From: Sporosarcina cascadiensis
GTDB taxonomy: Bacteria > Bacillota > Bacilli > Bacillales_A > Planococcaceae
Direction: 5' to 3'
Length of the DNA: 64,000 nt
Assembly: GCF_009650995.1 (NCBI RefSeq)
Contig: NZ_WHVV01000005.1
Span: 124,001-188,000 of the forward strand
Shown: one piece after another, positions 16,525-25,111 of the stretch
Layout: each line of letters opens with the position of its first letter
Position numbering within the stretch: position 1 is the first letter of the stretch
The notes under the pieces: generated by a model
Databases searched by the model: none
Told to the model about the DNA's origin: nothing
Seen by the model: the letters and a program-made list of their open reading frames with translations, nothing else
Made by a program: the position numbers and the translations under genes

Positions 16525-17211
16525 TCAGTCCCGCATTTCCAAATAAGAAAGTGATACTTTCAAATTTGCGTTGCGAACACGGATTTCATTGAGCAGGTCC
16601 TGATCTTTTGTATCAGTTTTACTGCGGATGGCAAACGTATAGAGAATCATCGTTCCTAAGTTTGTTGTCTCCACTTGCCGAAGCTGATAGGATTCTGTCT
16701 TGTCATTCAAGATGTCATCGAATAAGTCTTCGTGGTTCAAATTCTCCGGCACGGTAACTTTTAGAATTTGTGTATCTTTGCCTTTGCCGTAGTCAACTTT
16801 GTATAGGAGATAGAAAATCAGACTTGCGAATAATGTTAAGGCAATGGCAAGCGGGAATTGAAACAGCCCTGCAGTCATCCCGACGCACAGTCCGAAGAAA
16901 ATATATGAAATATCCTTGGCGTTCGTTACAGCGCTCCTGAAACGGATAAGGGAGAATACGGCGAATAAACCAAAGGCAACTCCCGCATTATCACTCACGA
17001 CATTCATAACAACTGACACGACGACGCTCATCATGATAATCGTATGAACAAACGCCTGTGAATAGCGCTCGCCGGTAAATGTAATCTGGTAAACCTTCGT
17101 AATAATTAAGCTGAGAACGGTGGCAAGCGCCATCGCAGAAATACTCATCCACATGGTCGGCGCGGCACCGTCTAATCCGTTAGATGAAAACAAGTTCGTG
17201 ATCTGATCCAT
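16525..17211 (-). CDS. DUF4956 membrane protein
   Basis: Integral membrane protein of 228 residues with about four helices in the N-terminal 130 residues and a soluble C-terminal domain. The 'FGLFAVFSLIRFRSAVTNAKDI' helix region is typical of DUF4956. Such genes usually accompany a VTC-domain polyphosphate polymerase-like gene, as here (the start overlaps the upstream gene by 32 bp, with a good AGGAGG site). Function is not established; a role in polyphosphate or cell-surface polymer handling is inferred from the pairing. Confidence 0.85.
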   Translation of the reverse strand: MDQITNLFSSNGLDGAAPTMWMSISAMALATVLSLIITKVYQITFTGERYSQAFVHTIIMMSVVVSVVMNVVSDNAGVAFGLFAVFSLIRFRSAVTNAKDISYIFFGLCVGMTAGLFQFPLAIALTLFASLIFYLLYKVDYGKGKDTQILKVTVPENLNHEDLFDDILNDKTESYQLRQVETTNLGTMILYTFAIRSKTDTKDQDLLNEIRVRNANLKVSLSYLEMRD

Positions 17212-17989
17212 TTTCTATTCCTCCTATAATCGGTTCTTCCAATTCTTTTGGTTCAAAACAGTCGGCATGCGGCAATATATCACTGCTCAGCAGTTCGGTA
17301 CTCGTGCAAAATTTTGAAGCGCTCCGCTGCTCACATTGCAGTTCCTGTAAGATGCGTGCGAGCCAAAGCGGCACGCTGTGATCGACTTTCACTTCTAGTA
17401 CGACCAGATCGGGATCTATGAAGTGGTCTCCATATGGTCCGTTTTCAATATGCAGATCTTCCTTGCGGCACCTCAAATCGAAGTCGAATGTGATGCGCAG
17501 TTCGGAATCGGTCAGGCCGTGCAGCGCGTGCCGGCTGTACGATACAACCATTTCAGGACGCAAATGATAGAACTTACGGAAGTAATCAATCTCTTTCATG
17601 ACCTGTGAATTGGATGTTTCGTAGTGATCCAGCCCAGCCTGTCCGTCTTCTTCTAAATAGCGGTAGGCTTCTCCGAGCGGCAAGAGCATGCGTCGTTTAT
17701 TGACAACTTTCTTATGTTTTTGCTTCACTTCAAAGAATGCCGTGCTGTTGAGATCCGCGTCATCGTATACACGCAAGCGCAGTTTCTGCCGATATTTCAG
17801 CTTGTTTTTTGTCTCGAAATAAATGCCTTTTTCCGCATTGTCGAAGTATAGGCTGGTGACGGAATATTTCCCGTCCACGCCATTTTTATCATTGCGCATT
17901 TCGGGTTCGATCCTCTCCAAAAGCTCTCTGTATTGGCGGCGTGTGATTAAGTATTTCTGCTCTTTTCTGCTGAATATTTCAATCGCCAT
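17180..17989 (-). CDS. VTC-domain (polyphosphate polymerase-like) protein
   Basis: Cytosolic 269-residue protein with a VTC/CYTH-like tunnel fold. Basic residues expected to line the tunnel are visible (RKEQKYLITRRQY at the start; KYRQKLRLRVY near 80; FFEVKQKHKKVVNKRR near 105), as is the acidic 'VVLEVKVDHSVPLW' strand near 200. In yeast Vtc4 this domain makes polyphosphate from ATP. Bacterial homologues next to DUF4956 genes are often linked with CotH kinases and spore or envelope functions, but none is present here. First gene of a two-gene operon. Confidence 0.85.
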   Translation of the reverse strand: MAIEIFSRKEQKYLITRRQYRELLERIEPEMRNDKNGVDGKYSVTSLYFDNAEKGIYFETKNKLKYRQKLRLRVYDDADLNSTAFFEVKQKHKKVVNKRRMLLPLGEAYRYLEEDGQAGLDHYETSNSQVMKEIDYFRKFYHLRPEMVVSYSRHALHGLTDSELRITFDFDLRCRKEDLHIENGPYGDHFIDPDLVVLEVKVDHSVPLWLARILQELQCEQRSASKFCTSTELLSSDILPHADCFEPKELEEPIIGGIENGSDHELVFI

Positions 17990-18170
17990 GTTGACCTGCT
18001 CCTTCCAGTTTGATTCGATAGTCTAAGTATACGAAACGAACATGAGCAGATAGAGAGGGAAAGATTAGAATTTGATGAGAAGAAGTAAATTCATTATGAA
18101 AGTGGGCAACGCATAAGGGGAGAGGGATTTCATTCAAATAAGCAAGGTGGAAAAAATTTCAAATCAATTA

Positions 18171-18185
18171 ATGCAAGCGCTTACC
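18171..18185. promoter_or_regulatory. CcpA cre site before the 5-oxoproline operon
   Basis: ATGCAAGCGCTTACC fits the cre consensus WTGNAARCGNWWWCA at 14 of 15 positions. It ends 28 bp upstream of the -35 box, a position used in both activation and repression by CcpA, so carbon catabolite control of the operon is likely. Confidence 0.7.
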
Positions 18186-18212
18186 TTTCTGCAAATTATA
18201 ATAATTAAAACA

Positions 18213-18241
18213 TTGACATTATTCTAATTTACTATTATTCT
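18213..18241 (+). promoter_or_regulatory. Promoter of pxpB operon
   Basis: TTGACA (18213-18218), 17-bp spacer, TATTCT (18236-18241), about 50 bp before the pxpB start. Confidence 0.7.
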
Positions 18242-18291
18242 ATGTATACTTATTACTAGTCAATTAGGTTTATCGAATAGGAGAATACATT

Positions 18292-19008
18292 ATGCAATTT
18301 GATTGTCGGCCTGCAGGTGATTGTGCTGTTTTGATTTCATTTGAACAGAACGTTTCTGAGGACATAAATGAAAAAGTCATCCGATTAACCGAATGCATTC
18401 AGAAAGCAGAGATTCATGGGGCAGTGGAATTAGTTCCTGCCTTTGCCTCTTTGATGGTTTACTATAATCCTCTGCAAATCACTTTTAATGAATTGAGGGA
18501 CCTCATCCAGTCCATAGATGTATCAGAGCCAAGCCGAATGAAAGTAGAGCGGACTGTGCATGAGATTCCGGTATGGTATGGCGGCGAGGCAGGACCTGAT
18601 CTGTCTTTTATAGCGGAGTATCACAATTTGACAGAAGATGAAGTTATACGGATCCATGCCAAAGAAACCTACCGCGTTTATATGATCGGTTTCGTCCCGG
18701 GATTTCCCTATTTGGGAGGATTGGATTCCAGAATACATACACCCCGATTAAAATCACCGAGATTGCAGACACCCGCAGGATCAGTCGGCATTGCCGGTCA
18801 GCAGACAGGTATTTATCCACTGAGTACACCGGGAGGCTGGAGAATCATTGGGAGAACTCCTGTACCGCTTTTCAGACCCGAACAGACTGAACGTCCTGTA
18901 TTGATTTCCGCAGGAGACGCAATCCGCTTTATCCCTATTACAGAAGAGCAATATTCCTCATTACTGAATGAAAACACTCCGCAAAAAAAGGGAGGCAGCC
19001 CGATATAA
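18292..19008 (+). CDS. pxpB: 5-oxoprolinase subunit PxpB
   Basis: KipI-like protein of 238 residues; with PxpC and PxpA it forms the ATP-dependent 5-oxoprolinase that opens pyroglutamate to glutamate. Visible marks are FDCRPAGDCAVLISF at the start and the family core IGFVPGFPYLGGLD followed by 'PAGSVGIAGQQTGIYPL'. ATG start with AGGAG eight bases upstream. The stop overlaps the pxpC start by one base. Bacillus KipI also inhibits the sporulation kinase KinA, but the metabolic role is the general one. Confidence 0.93.
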   Translation: MQFDCRPAGDCAVLISFEQNVSEDINEKVIRLTECIQKAEIHGAVELVPAFASLMVYYNPLQITFNELRDLIQSIDVSEPSRMKVERTVHEIPVWYGGEAGPDLSFIAEYHNLTEDEVIRIHAKETYRVYMIGFVPGFPYLGGLDSRIHTPRLKSPRLQTPAGSVGIAGQQTGIYPLSTPGGWRIIGRTPVPLFRPEQTERPVLISAGDAIRFIPITEEQYSSLLNENTPQKKGGSPI

Positions 19009-19967
19009 TGAAAAGCACGGCAGTATTGGAAGTAATAAAACCTGGAATGCTTACAACTATTCAGGATCTTGGCCGCTCAGGCTATCAGCAATATGGAATT
19101 GTAGTGTCAGGCGCAATGGACAAGTATGCCATGCGGATGGCTAATTTATTAACAGGCAATGAAGAAAATGCAGCTGTGCTGGAAATTACGCTGACAGGCC
19201 CCGTGTTTACCATTTTAGAAGACTGCAAGATCGCCATAACAGGCGGAAATCTATCTCCTTCCGCTGATGGGAAATCCATTCCTTTGTGGACTGAGATTGA
19301 TTTGCCAAAGGGTACGGTTTTGAAATTTGGCCCAATTATAGATGGATGCAGAGCATATTTGGCAATTAGGGGAGGGTTTGATTCACCGCTTCTGATGGGC
19401 AGCCGCTCAACTTATCTGCGCGCAGAAATTGGCGGGTATAAAGGTAGAAAGCTGCAAAAAGGTGATGTACTCTATACATACGATTCTCCGACAGAAATGA
19501 AGAAAGGGTATCGAAAGAGTCTTCACAGTGAGCTGATTCCTGAGTACTCCAATGAAATTATACTGCGGGTCATCAAGGGACCGCAGTGGGATGCTTTTAC
19601 GCCGGACAGTCAAGAGAAGTTCTTAGCGAGTACTTATGAAATATCTGCTCACTCGGACCGGATGGGCTATCGGCTGCAGGGTGAGCGCTTGGAAACCAAC
19701 CTTACACAAGAGCAAATTACCGATCCTATTCCTAACGGTGCGATTCAAATACCGAGCAACGGCGAACCGATACTTTTATTAGCAGACAGGCAGACAACAG
19801 GCGGGTATCCCAAAATCGGCGTAGTCGTGACGGTCGACTTGTTTAAAATCGCGCAGGGAAAGCCCGGCGACCGTATATCCTTTGAAGCGATTGAAATAGA
19901 AGAAAGCCACCTCCTGCTGGCAGAACAGGAAAGCGCTTTCAATTTGCTGTCTGTTAGTAATCGGTGA
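19008..19967 (+). CDS. pxpC: 5-oxoprolinase subunit PxpC
   Basis: KipA-like protein of 319 residues of the 'biotin-dependent carboxyltransferase' domain family. Typical elements: VIKPGMLTTIQDLGRSGYQ at the start, 'DKYAMRMANLLTGN' and the C-terminal 'LLADRQTTGGYPKIGVV'. It partners PxpB; together they bind ATP and 5-oxoproline. Translational coupling to pxpB through a TAATG junction. The TRAP binding-protein gene follows after about 100 bp. Confidence 0.93.
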   Translation: MKSTAVLEVIKPGMLTTIQDLGRSGYQQYGIVVSGAMDKYAMRMANLLTGNEENAAVLEITLTGPVFTILEDCKIAITGGNLSPSADGKSIPLWTEIDLPKGTVLKFGPIIDGCRAYLAIRGGFDSPLLMGSRSTYLRAEIGGYKGRKLQKGDVLYTYDSPTEMKKGYRKSLHSELIPEYSNEIILRVIKGPQWDAFTPDSQEKFLASTYEISAHSDRMGYRLQGERLETNLTQEQITDPIPNGAIQIPSNGEPILLLADRQTTGGYPKIGVVVTVDLFKIAQGKPGDRISFEAIEIEESHLLLAEQESAFNLLSVSNR

Positions 19968-20071
19968 GTTTACAATAAAAAGATTATAAAACTACGCGAC
20001 TTTGAAGGAGGGACGAGGTAGTGCTGGATGGAATGTAGTGACAGTAAAATATATGAGGGGGAACTCAAAAC

Positions 20072-21118
20072 ATGAAAAAACAAATGACACTTGCAGCATC
20101 CGTATTATCTTTATTCTTAGTATTGGCGGGCTGCGGAAATGACAAAGCAGACGGCGACAAAGCCAGCGGAAGCGACGGCGGAAGTTCGGACAAGCCGGTC
20201 AGCTGGGTAGCCAACTCTGTATACCCGGAAAACAACCACAATGGCGAAGGACTGAAGGAATTTGCTGAAAAGCTGGATGAAGCAACAGACGGAAAAGTGA
20301 AATTGGAAGTACAGCTGGGTGGAGCTCTTGGCTATGAAGGACCTGAGCTTTTATCTGCTGTGCGTGACAACGCAGTACCGGTATCAGATATCTTAACGAG
20401 CGGTGTGGCGGGCGATGAGCCTTTATTCGAAATTGTTACATTGCCATTTTTAGTTCAAAGCTTTGATGAAGGAAAAGTTCTGAATGATATTGCACGTCCT
20501 TATTTTGACAAAATGGCGGAAGAAAAGTGGAACCAAAAGATTCTTTATATCGCTCCTTGGCCGGCTGCAGGTTTCTGGACAAAGAACGAAGTAAAGTCTT
20601 TGGCTGATATGAAAGGTTTGAAGATGCGCACGTATGACAAAAACGGAGCATTGGTAGTAGAAGCTGCTGGCGGAACACCTCACCCGCTGCCGTTCAGTGA
20701 AGTGTATTCTTCGTTATCTACCGGCGTAATTGATTCTGTATTGACGTCCACTCCGACTGGGGTAGATGCGAAGTTCTGGGAAGTTCTTGATTACTATGTA
20801 CCTGCCAACGTAACAATGGCAACAAATTTTGTTTCTGTAAACTTGGACGAACTGAACAAGTTGGATAAGGAAACACAGGACAAAATCATTAATGCAGGCA
20901 AGGAAATGGAAGAGAAAATGTGGGAAATCGGTGCAAAGCTAGATAAAGAAATGGAAGCCATCGTTAATGAAAATGGCATCACGACGCTTGAGCCAAGCCA
21001 GGAGTTTATGGATAACTTAGCGGAAGTAACAGAAGATATCAGACAGGACTGGCTGAAGACTGCGCCGCCTGAAGCAAAGGAAATCATTGAAAAGTTCAAT
21101 AAAGAAGTTGGACGTTAA
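20072..21118 (+). CDS. dctP: TRAP transporter solute-binding lipoprotein DctP
   Basis: Extracytoplasmic binding protein of 348 residues. Signal peptide with lipobox LAGC (acylated Cys21), a serine/glycine/aspartate-rich linker, then the DctP fold with 'GYEGPELLSAVRDNAV', the 'LKMRTYDKNGALVVEAAGGTPHPLPFSEVYSSL' region holding the substrate-binding Arg, and 'GVIDSVLTS'. The operon placing suggests 5-oxoproline as ligand. Followed by a 14-bp perfect hairpin, then the two membrane subunits. Confidence 0.92.
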   Translation: MKKQMTLAASVLSLFLVLAGCGNDKADGDKASGSDGGSSDKPVSWVANSVYPENNHNGEGLKEFAEKLDEATDGKVKLEVQLGGALGYEGPELLSAVRDNAVPVSDILTSGVAGDEPLFEIVTLPFLVQSFDEGKVLNDIARPYFDKMAEEKWNQKILYIAPWPAAGFWTKNEVKSLADMKGLKMRTYDKNGALVVEAAGGTPHPLPFSEVYSSLSTGVIDSVLTSTPTGVDAKFWEVLDYYVPANVTMATNFVSVNLDELNKLDKETQDKIINAGKEMEEKMWEIGAKLDKEMEAIVNENGITTLEPSQEFMDNLAEVTEDIRQDWLKTAPPEAKEIIEKFNKEVGR

Positions 21119-21138
21119 TCTGCTTCTTTGAATAGAGT

Positions 21139-21183
21139 AGAAAGCTCTTGGCGGATTATTCAAAAGAATGCCAAGAGCTTTCT
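21139..21183 (+). terminator. Hairpin between dctP and dctQ
   Basis: Perfect 14-bp stem AGAAAGCTCTTGGC / GCCAAGAGCTTTCT with a 17-nt loop and only a weak T-rich tail. Likely a partial terminator or mRNA end stabiliser that gives the binding protein a higher level than the permease. Confidence 0.75.
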
Positions 21184-21229
21184 ATTGAAATTTGATGAAT
21201 CTATTTTTTGCGGAAAGGGGATAGACAGC

Positions 21230-21769
21230 ATGAGAAGATTTATACGGATCATCGATGCACTTTCTCAATTTTTTGGGATTCTTGCCGGTATATTTATCAT
21301 GGCGGGTGTCGTGCTGGTAATGGGTGAGATTGTCGTTCGGAATTTATTCAATGGCACGCTCTATATTACTCAGGAATACACAGCGTATTTCATGGTGGCG
21401 ATCACCTTTTTCGGTTTAGCCTATACACTTAAAGATAAGGGTCATATCAGACTGGAGTTTTTATACAGGGTAGTGAAGACTGGAAAATCCCGTGCCATGC
21501 TAGAGATTTATGCGTTAGTGGTCGGACTCATCTTATTTATTATTATCACCTATGCAACAACGAATTACTTTTTAGATGCTGTTACAACTGGCAAACGTTC
21601 TATGCAGATCTCCAAAACGATGCTTGCCATACCACAATTTGCTATGCCTTTTGGTTCTTTACTTATTTCACTTCAGTTTGTCGCGGAAATCTTTAAATGT
21701 ATCTTGCAGATTAAAAATAAAGATTACGGCGAACAGCATGAAGAAGAAATTGATATACTGGGCCGTTAA
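21230..21769 (+). CDS. dctQ: TRAP transporter small permease DctQ
   Basis: Membrane protein of 179 residues with four helices; the 'GEIVVRNLF' segment after helix 1 and 'TLKDKGHIRLEFLY' between helices 2 and 3 are typical of DctQ. ATG 21230 follows AAGGGGA by eight bases; an earlier ATG at 21128 lies 5' of the hairpin and has no ribosome site. It pairs with the large permease encoded next. Confidence 0.9.
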   Translation: MRRFIRIIDALSQFFGILAGIFIMAGVVLVMGEIVVRNLFNGTLYITQEYTAYFMVAITFFGLAYTLKDKGHIRLEFLYRVVKTGKSRAMLEIYALVVGLILFIIITYATTNYFLDAVTTGKRSMQISKTMLAIPQFAMPFGSLLISLQFVAEIFKCILQIKNKDYGEQHEEEIDILGR

Positions 21770-21803
21770 CAATAGCATTTATTGAGATGAAGGGGGACTA
21801 GCC

Positions 21804-23096
21804 TTGAGTTTAGCCGTTGTATCAATCACATTAATAGGTCTCTTAGTCCTATTCTTAGGAAGTACCATATGGGTGGGCGTCTCGCTGTTTCTTGTGGGAA
21901 TTGGCGGTTTGATGTTCTTTACGAGCAGCCCTCCGATGACCATCATGAACAATATCCTTTGGAACAACACCAATAGCTCCACTATGCTTGCGTTGCCATT
22001 ATTCATTTTGATGGGTGAAATTTTATTTCGCAGTAAAATCTCTGAGAATTTGTTCAAAGGACTGACGCCTTGGATCAGTTTTCTGCCGGGCCGCCTGATT
22101 CATGTTAATATCGCGGCAAGCAGTCTGTTTGCGGCAGTGAGCGGATCTTCTGCAGCTACGACTGCAACTGTCGGAAAGATCACATTGCCTGAGTTATCGA
22201 AACGCAATTACGACCGTTCCCTGAGTTTGGGATCACTTGCCGGGGCGGGAACGCTTGGCTTTCTGATTCCTCCAAGCATGATGATGATCGTCTATGGAAT
22301 TGTTGCGGATGTCAGTATCGGGAAACTGTTTATCGCAGGAATTGTCCCTGGAATTATCCTGGCGGCCGGATTGAGCGGCTATATCATTATCAGATGCCTA
22401 ATTAATCCAAGTCTTGCAGTGGGGGACGAGAAATATTCCTGGGCGTACCGGTTCCAGACATTGCCTTTGATTTTGCCGGTCATTGTACTGATCGTGCTTG
22501 TATTGGGAAGTATCTATTCCGGTTGGGCGACGCCGACCGAAGCAGCATCCGTGGGTGTTGCCGGATCTTTGGTCTTTGCCTTATTCTCGCGGACGTTAAC
22601 AATCAGCATTTTCAAGGAAGTCCTGCTGGCAACGGTGAAAACGAGTACGATGATCATGCTGATTGTCGCGGGAGCTTCTTATCTGTCAGTCGTTGTAGGC
22701 TACTTGAATATGCCGGCCAAGTTGACGGCGTTTATCTCAGAGATGGGATTATCGAGCTATATGCTGATTGTCATTTTAACAATTATGTACATTATTTTAG
22801 GCTGTTTACTGGACGGTTTTTCAATGATTGTGATGACTATGCCGCTGGTGTTGCCATTAATTGTTGCGGCCGGCTTTGACCCGTTGTGGTTCGGTATTTA
22901 TCTGATCTTTATGATCGAAGTAGCACAAATTACGCCGCCGGTCGGATTTAACTTGTTTGTGATTAACGGGATGGTGGAAGAGGACATATTAACAATCGCA
23001 AAATATGCCCTGCCTTCTTTCTTGATCATTCTGCTGATCGTAGCTGTTGTGACCGTCTTCCCGGAAATTATTTTATGGCTGCCAAATAAAATGTAG
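21804..23096 (+). CDS. dctM: TRAP transporter large permease DctM
   Basis: Large membrane subunit of 430 residues with about 12 helices, carrying the sodium-coupled transport path. Family marks: 'FAAVSGSSAATTATVGKITLPEL' region, 'GAGTLGFLIPPSMMMIVYG', and 'EVAQITPPVGFNLFVINGM' near the end. Start is TTG with GGGGGA six bases upstream. Ends 13 bp before pxpA. Confidence 0.93.
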   Translation: MSLAVVSITLIGLLVLFLGSTIWVGVSLFLVGIGGLMFFTSSPPMTIMNNILWNNTNSSTMLALPLFILMGEILFRSKISENLFKGLTPWISFLPGRLIHVNIAASSLFAAVSGSSAATTATVGKITLPELSKRNYDRSLSLGSLAGAGTLGFLIPPSMMMIVYGIVADVSIGKLFIAGIVPGIILAAGLSGYIIIRCLINPSLAVGDEKYSWAYRFQTLPLILPVIVLIVLVLGSIYSGWATPTEAASVGVAGSLVFALFSRTLTISIFKEVLLATVKTSTMIMLIVAGASYLSVVVGYLNMPAKLTAFISEMGLSSYMLIVILTIMYIILGCLLDGFSMIVMTMPLVLPLIVAAGFDPLWFGIYLIFMIEVAQITPPVGFNLFVINGMVEEDILTIAKYALPSFLIILLIVAVVTVFPEIILWLPNKM

Positions 23097-23109
23097 AGGT
23101 GAAGAATGA

Positions 23110-23868
23110 ATGGTGAAAGTAGATTTGAATTGTGATTTGGGAGAGAGTTTCGGAAATTTCAAAGTAGGAAATGACGAGGTGGTCCTGCAATATGTAACAT
23201 CCGTCAACGTGGCATGCGGCTTTCATGCCGGTGATCCTATTGTGATGCAGAAGACAGTAGAAATGGCGCTGGATAATAACGTGGCAATCGGCGCGCACCC
23301 GGGCTTTCCGGATTTATTGGGCTTTGGGCGCAGACAGATGTTCATCACCCCCGCTGAAGCAAAGGCCTATGTACTGTATCAAGTGAGTGCGCTGAACGGT
23401 TTTGTAAAAGCGGCAGGCGGCACATTGCAGCATGTCAAACCACATGGTGCATTTTACAATATGGCGGCCAAGGATTATGGGCTGGCACGGGGGATTGCAG
23501 AAGGCGTGCATGCAGTGAATCCCGACTTAATTCTCATGGGACTTGCAGGTGGAGAATTAATCCGGGCGGGGAAGGAAGTCGGGCTGCAGACAGCGAGTGA
23601 AGTGTTCGGCGACCGCCGGTATACGTCTGACGGCAAGTTGATGGACCGCAGCGTCGAAGGCTCCGTGATTCATGACAAGCAGGCAGCAGCCGATCAGATA
23701 CTGGATATGGTTCTGCATGGCAAGGTGCGCACGCTCGACGGCGAAGAAGTCCATGTCGAAGCAGACAGCATCTGCGTCCACGGCGATAATTATGAAGCAG
23801 TGGAGCTGGTGAAGGAAATTAGAAGATCGCTGACTGAAAAGGGCGTTGAATTGAAGGCACTGCGCTGA
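23110..23868 (+). CDS. pxpA: 5-oxoprolinase subunit PxpA
   Basis: LamB/YcsF family protein of 252 residues, the hydrolytic subunit that acts with PxpBC. The family N-terminus VDLNCDLGESFGNFKVGND, the 'ACGFHAGDP' motif and 'HVKPHGAFYN' are intact. ATG with GAGGTG upstream. It closes the operon pxpB-pxpC-dctP-dctQ-dctM-pxpA, so an entire TRAP transporter is inserted between the enzyme subunits. Confidence 0.94.
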   Translation: MVKVDLNCDLGESFGNFKVGNDEVVLQYVTSVNVACGFHAGDPIVMQKTVEMALDNNVAIGAHPGFPDLLGFGRRQMFITPAEAKAYVLYQVSALNGFVKAAGGTLQHVKPHGAFYNMAAKDYGLARGIAEGVHAVNPDLILMGLAGGELIRAGKEVGLQTASEVFGDRRYTSDGKLMDRSVEGSVIHDKQAAADQILDMVLHGKVRTLDGEEVHVEADSICVHGDNYEAVELVKEIRRSLTEKGVELKALR

Positions 23869-23876
23869 GCAGAATG

Positions 23877-23920
23877 AAAAGAAGGACCATCCGGCACTAG
23901 CCGCGGTGGTCCTTCTTTTT
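23877..23920 (+). terminator. Terminator of the 5-oxoproline operon
   Basis: AAAAGAAGGACCA ... TGGTCCTTCTTTTT with an inner CCGG/CCG helix; strong T-run. Confidence 0.9.
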
Positions 23921-23942
23921 ATTGTGATTGAAGAAAACAGAG

Positions 23943-24079
23943 AATGGTGCGGTGAATAGCAGTTTTGGTTCGTTCGTTAAGCTGTTTGGTGCGGTGAGGC
24001 AGCCTAAACGCGCGGTTGCGGCGATGTTTGGCTCGTTTCCAGCCGTTTTTGGCGCGGTGACGGACGACTTTCGCGCCCC
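23943..24079 (-). repeat. 21-bp-period array A (GCACCAAA family)
   Basis: Read on the minus strand this is six clear units plus one degenerate one, each starting with an 11-nt core of form AMCGMRCCAAA (such as ACCGCACCAAA, AACGAACCAAA) followed by 10 variable nt, giving an exact 21-bp step. Same unit family as arrays B (35608-35743) and C (55067-55203). Lies between the convergent pxpA and siderophore-permease genes. Confidence 0.85.
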
Positions 24080-24103
24080 AACCCTTTCATTCAGCCGCAA
24101 ATC

Positions 24104-25111
24104 CTACTTCTTCAACAATAAATAGCAGAAATAAGGTGCCCCGATCAGCGAAACGATGATGCCGGCGGGAATGCCGTCCGGCTCTAAAATATTCCGCCCG
24201 ATCGTATCCGCCAACAGCAGCAAAAAACTGCCGATCAGAATGGCGATCGGTAAATTCATGCGGTGGCGCGGACCAATGAGGGACTTCGCGATATGAGGCG
24301 CCATCAGGCCGACAAATGCAATGCCGCCGGTAACCGATACGGCAGAGGCAGCCAGTGCCACTGCAGTCAGCAGCAAAACCAGGCGCTCGCGCTCTACCGA
24401 CACCCCGACTCCTGTAGCCAGCGATTCATTCAGCCCTAAAAGATCCAATCGATGGGCTTTATACAAAGCAAAAGGTATCAGTACCAGCAGCCACGGCAAC
24501 AGCGCCCAGATAAACGGCCAGTCAGTGCCCCAAATGTTACCGGCAATCCATCTGGAAATGAAATCAACCTTTTCCCGTTCAGCCGATGAAATAATGACAA
24601 CCATGATCCCCGAAAGAGCCATAGAAAATCCAATCCCAACGAGTACAAGCCGCATAGGCTGCAGTCCGGTTTTTCGGCTATACGCAAACAGATAAATGAG
24701 GATGGACGTCACCAGTGCTCCTGCAAATCCTGCCAGCGGCAATAGCAGTGAGAATAAACCGGCTTCAATCGGAACGAAAAGGAAAAATAGGGCGATTGCC
24801 ACACCGGCACCTGAATTAATTCCGATAATTCCGGGGTCAGCCAGATCATTTCGTGTAATTCCTTGTAAAATAGCTCCGGACAGCGCAAGTGCAGCGCCAG
24901 CCAGAAGTGTAATAAGTATTCGCGGAAGCCGAATGGAAAACAGGACGAATTCTTCTTTGAACGTTCCCTGGCCTAAAAACACAGGGATGATTCGGTTCCA
25001 TTCAATCGATGCATAGCCAAGTCCCATCGCAACAGCGCTCAGCAGCAGTATTAAAACAACTAAGCAGCCAACCAGAAGACGCTGTTTTTTTCGTATACGG
25101 GGAAGAATCAT
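24104..25111 (-). CDS. FecCD-family siderophore permease
   Basis: Membrane permease of an iron-siderophore ABC importer, 335 residues with about ten helices. FecCD signatures visible: 'LPRILITLLAGAALALSGAILQGITRNDLADPGIIG' region, and 'GGIAFVGLMAPHIAKSLIGPRHR' with the coupling-helix motif before 'LLLADTIGR'. Overlaps the preceding permease gene by 4 bp, so both halves of the channel are made together. Last gene of the operon ATPase-SBP-permease-permease. Confidence 0.93.
   Translation of the reverse strand: MILPRIRKKQRLLVGCLVVLILLLSAVAMGLGYASIEWNRIIPVFLGQGTFKEEFVLFSIRLPRILITLLAGAALALSGAILQGITRNDLADPGIIGINSGAGVAIALFFLFVPIEAGLFSLLLPLAGFAGALVTSILIYLFAYSRKTGLQPMRLVLVGIGFSMALSGIMVVIISSAEREKVDFISRWIAGNIWGTDWPFIWALLPWLLVLIPFALYKAHRLDLLGLNESLATGVGVSVERERLVLLLTAVALAASAVSVTGGIAFVGLMAPHIAKSLIGPRHRMNLPIAILIGSFLLLLADTIGRNILEPDGIPAGIIVSLIGAPYFCYLLLKK

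Larger units (their letters stand above)
17990..18291. other. Intergenic region with cre site and pxp promoter
   Basis: Divergent gap between the VTC gene and pxpB. Apart from the cre site and promoter listed separately nothing else is recognised; it contains no open frame with a ribosome site. Confidence 0.7.

Noticed and set aside
23897..24100. Small gene over array A on the minus strand
   Set aside because: The only start is a TTG without properly spaced ribosome site inside the end of the permease gene; the frame follows from the 21-bp period.
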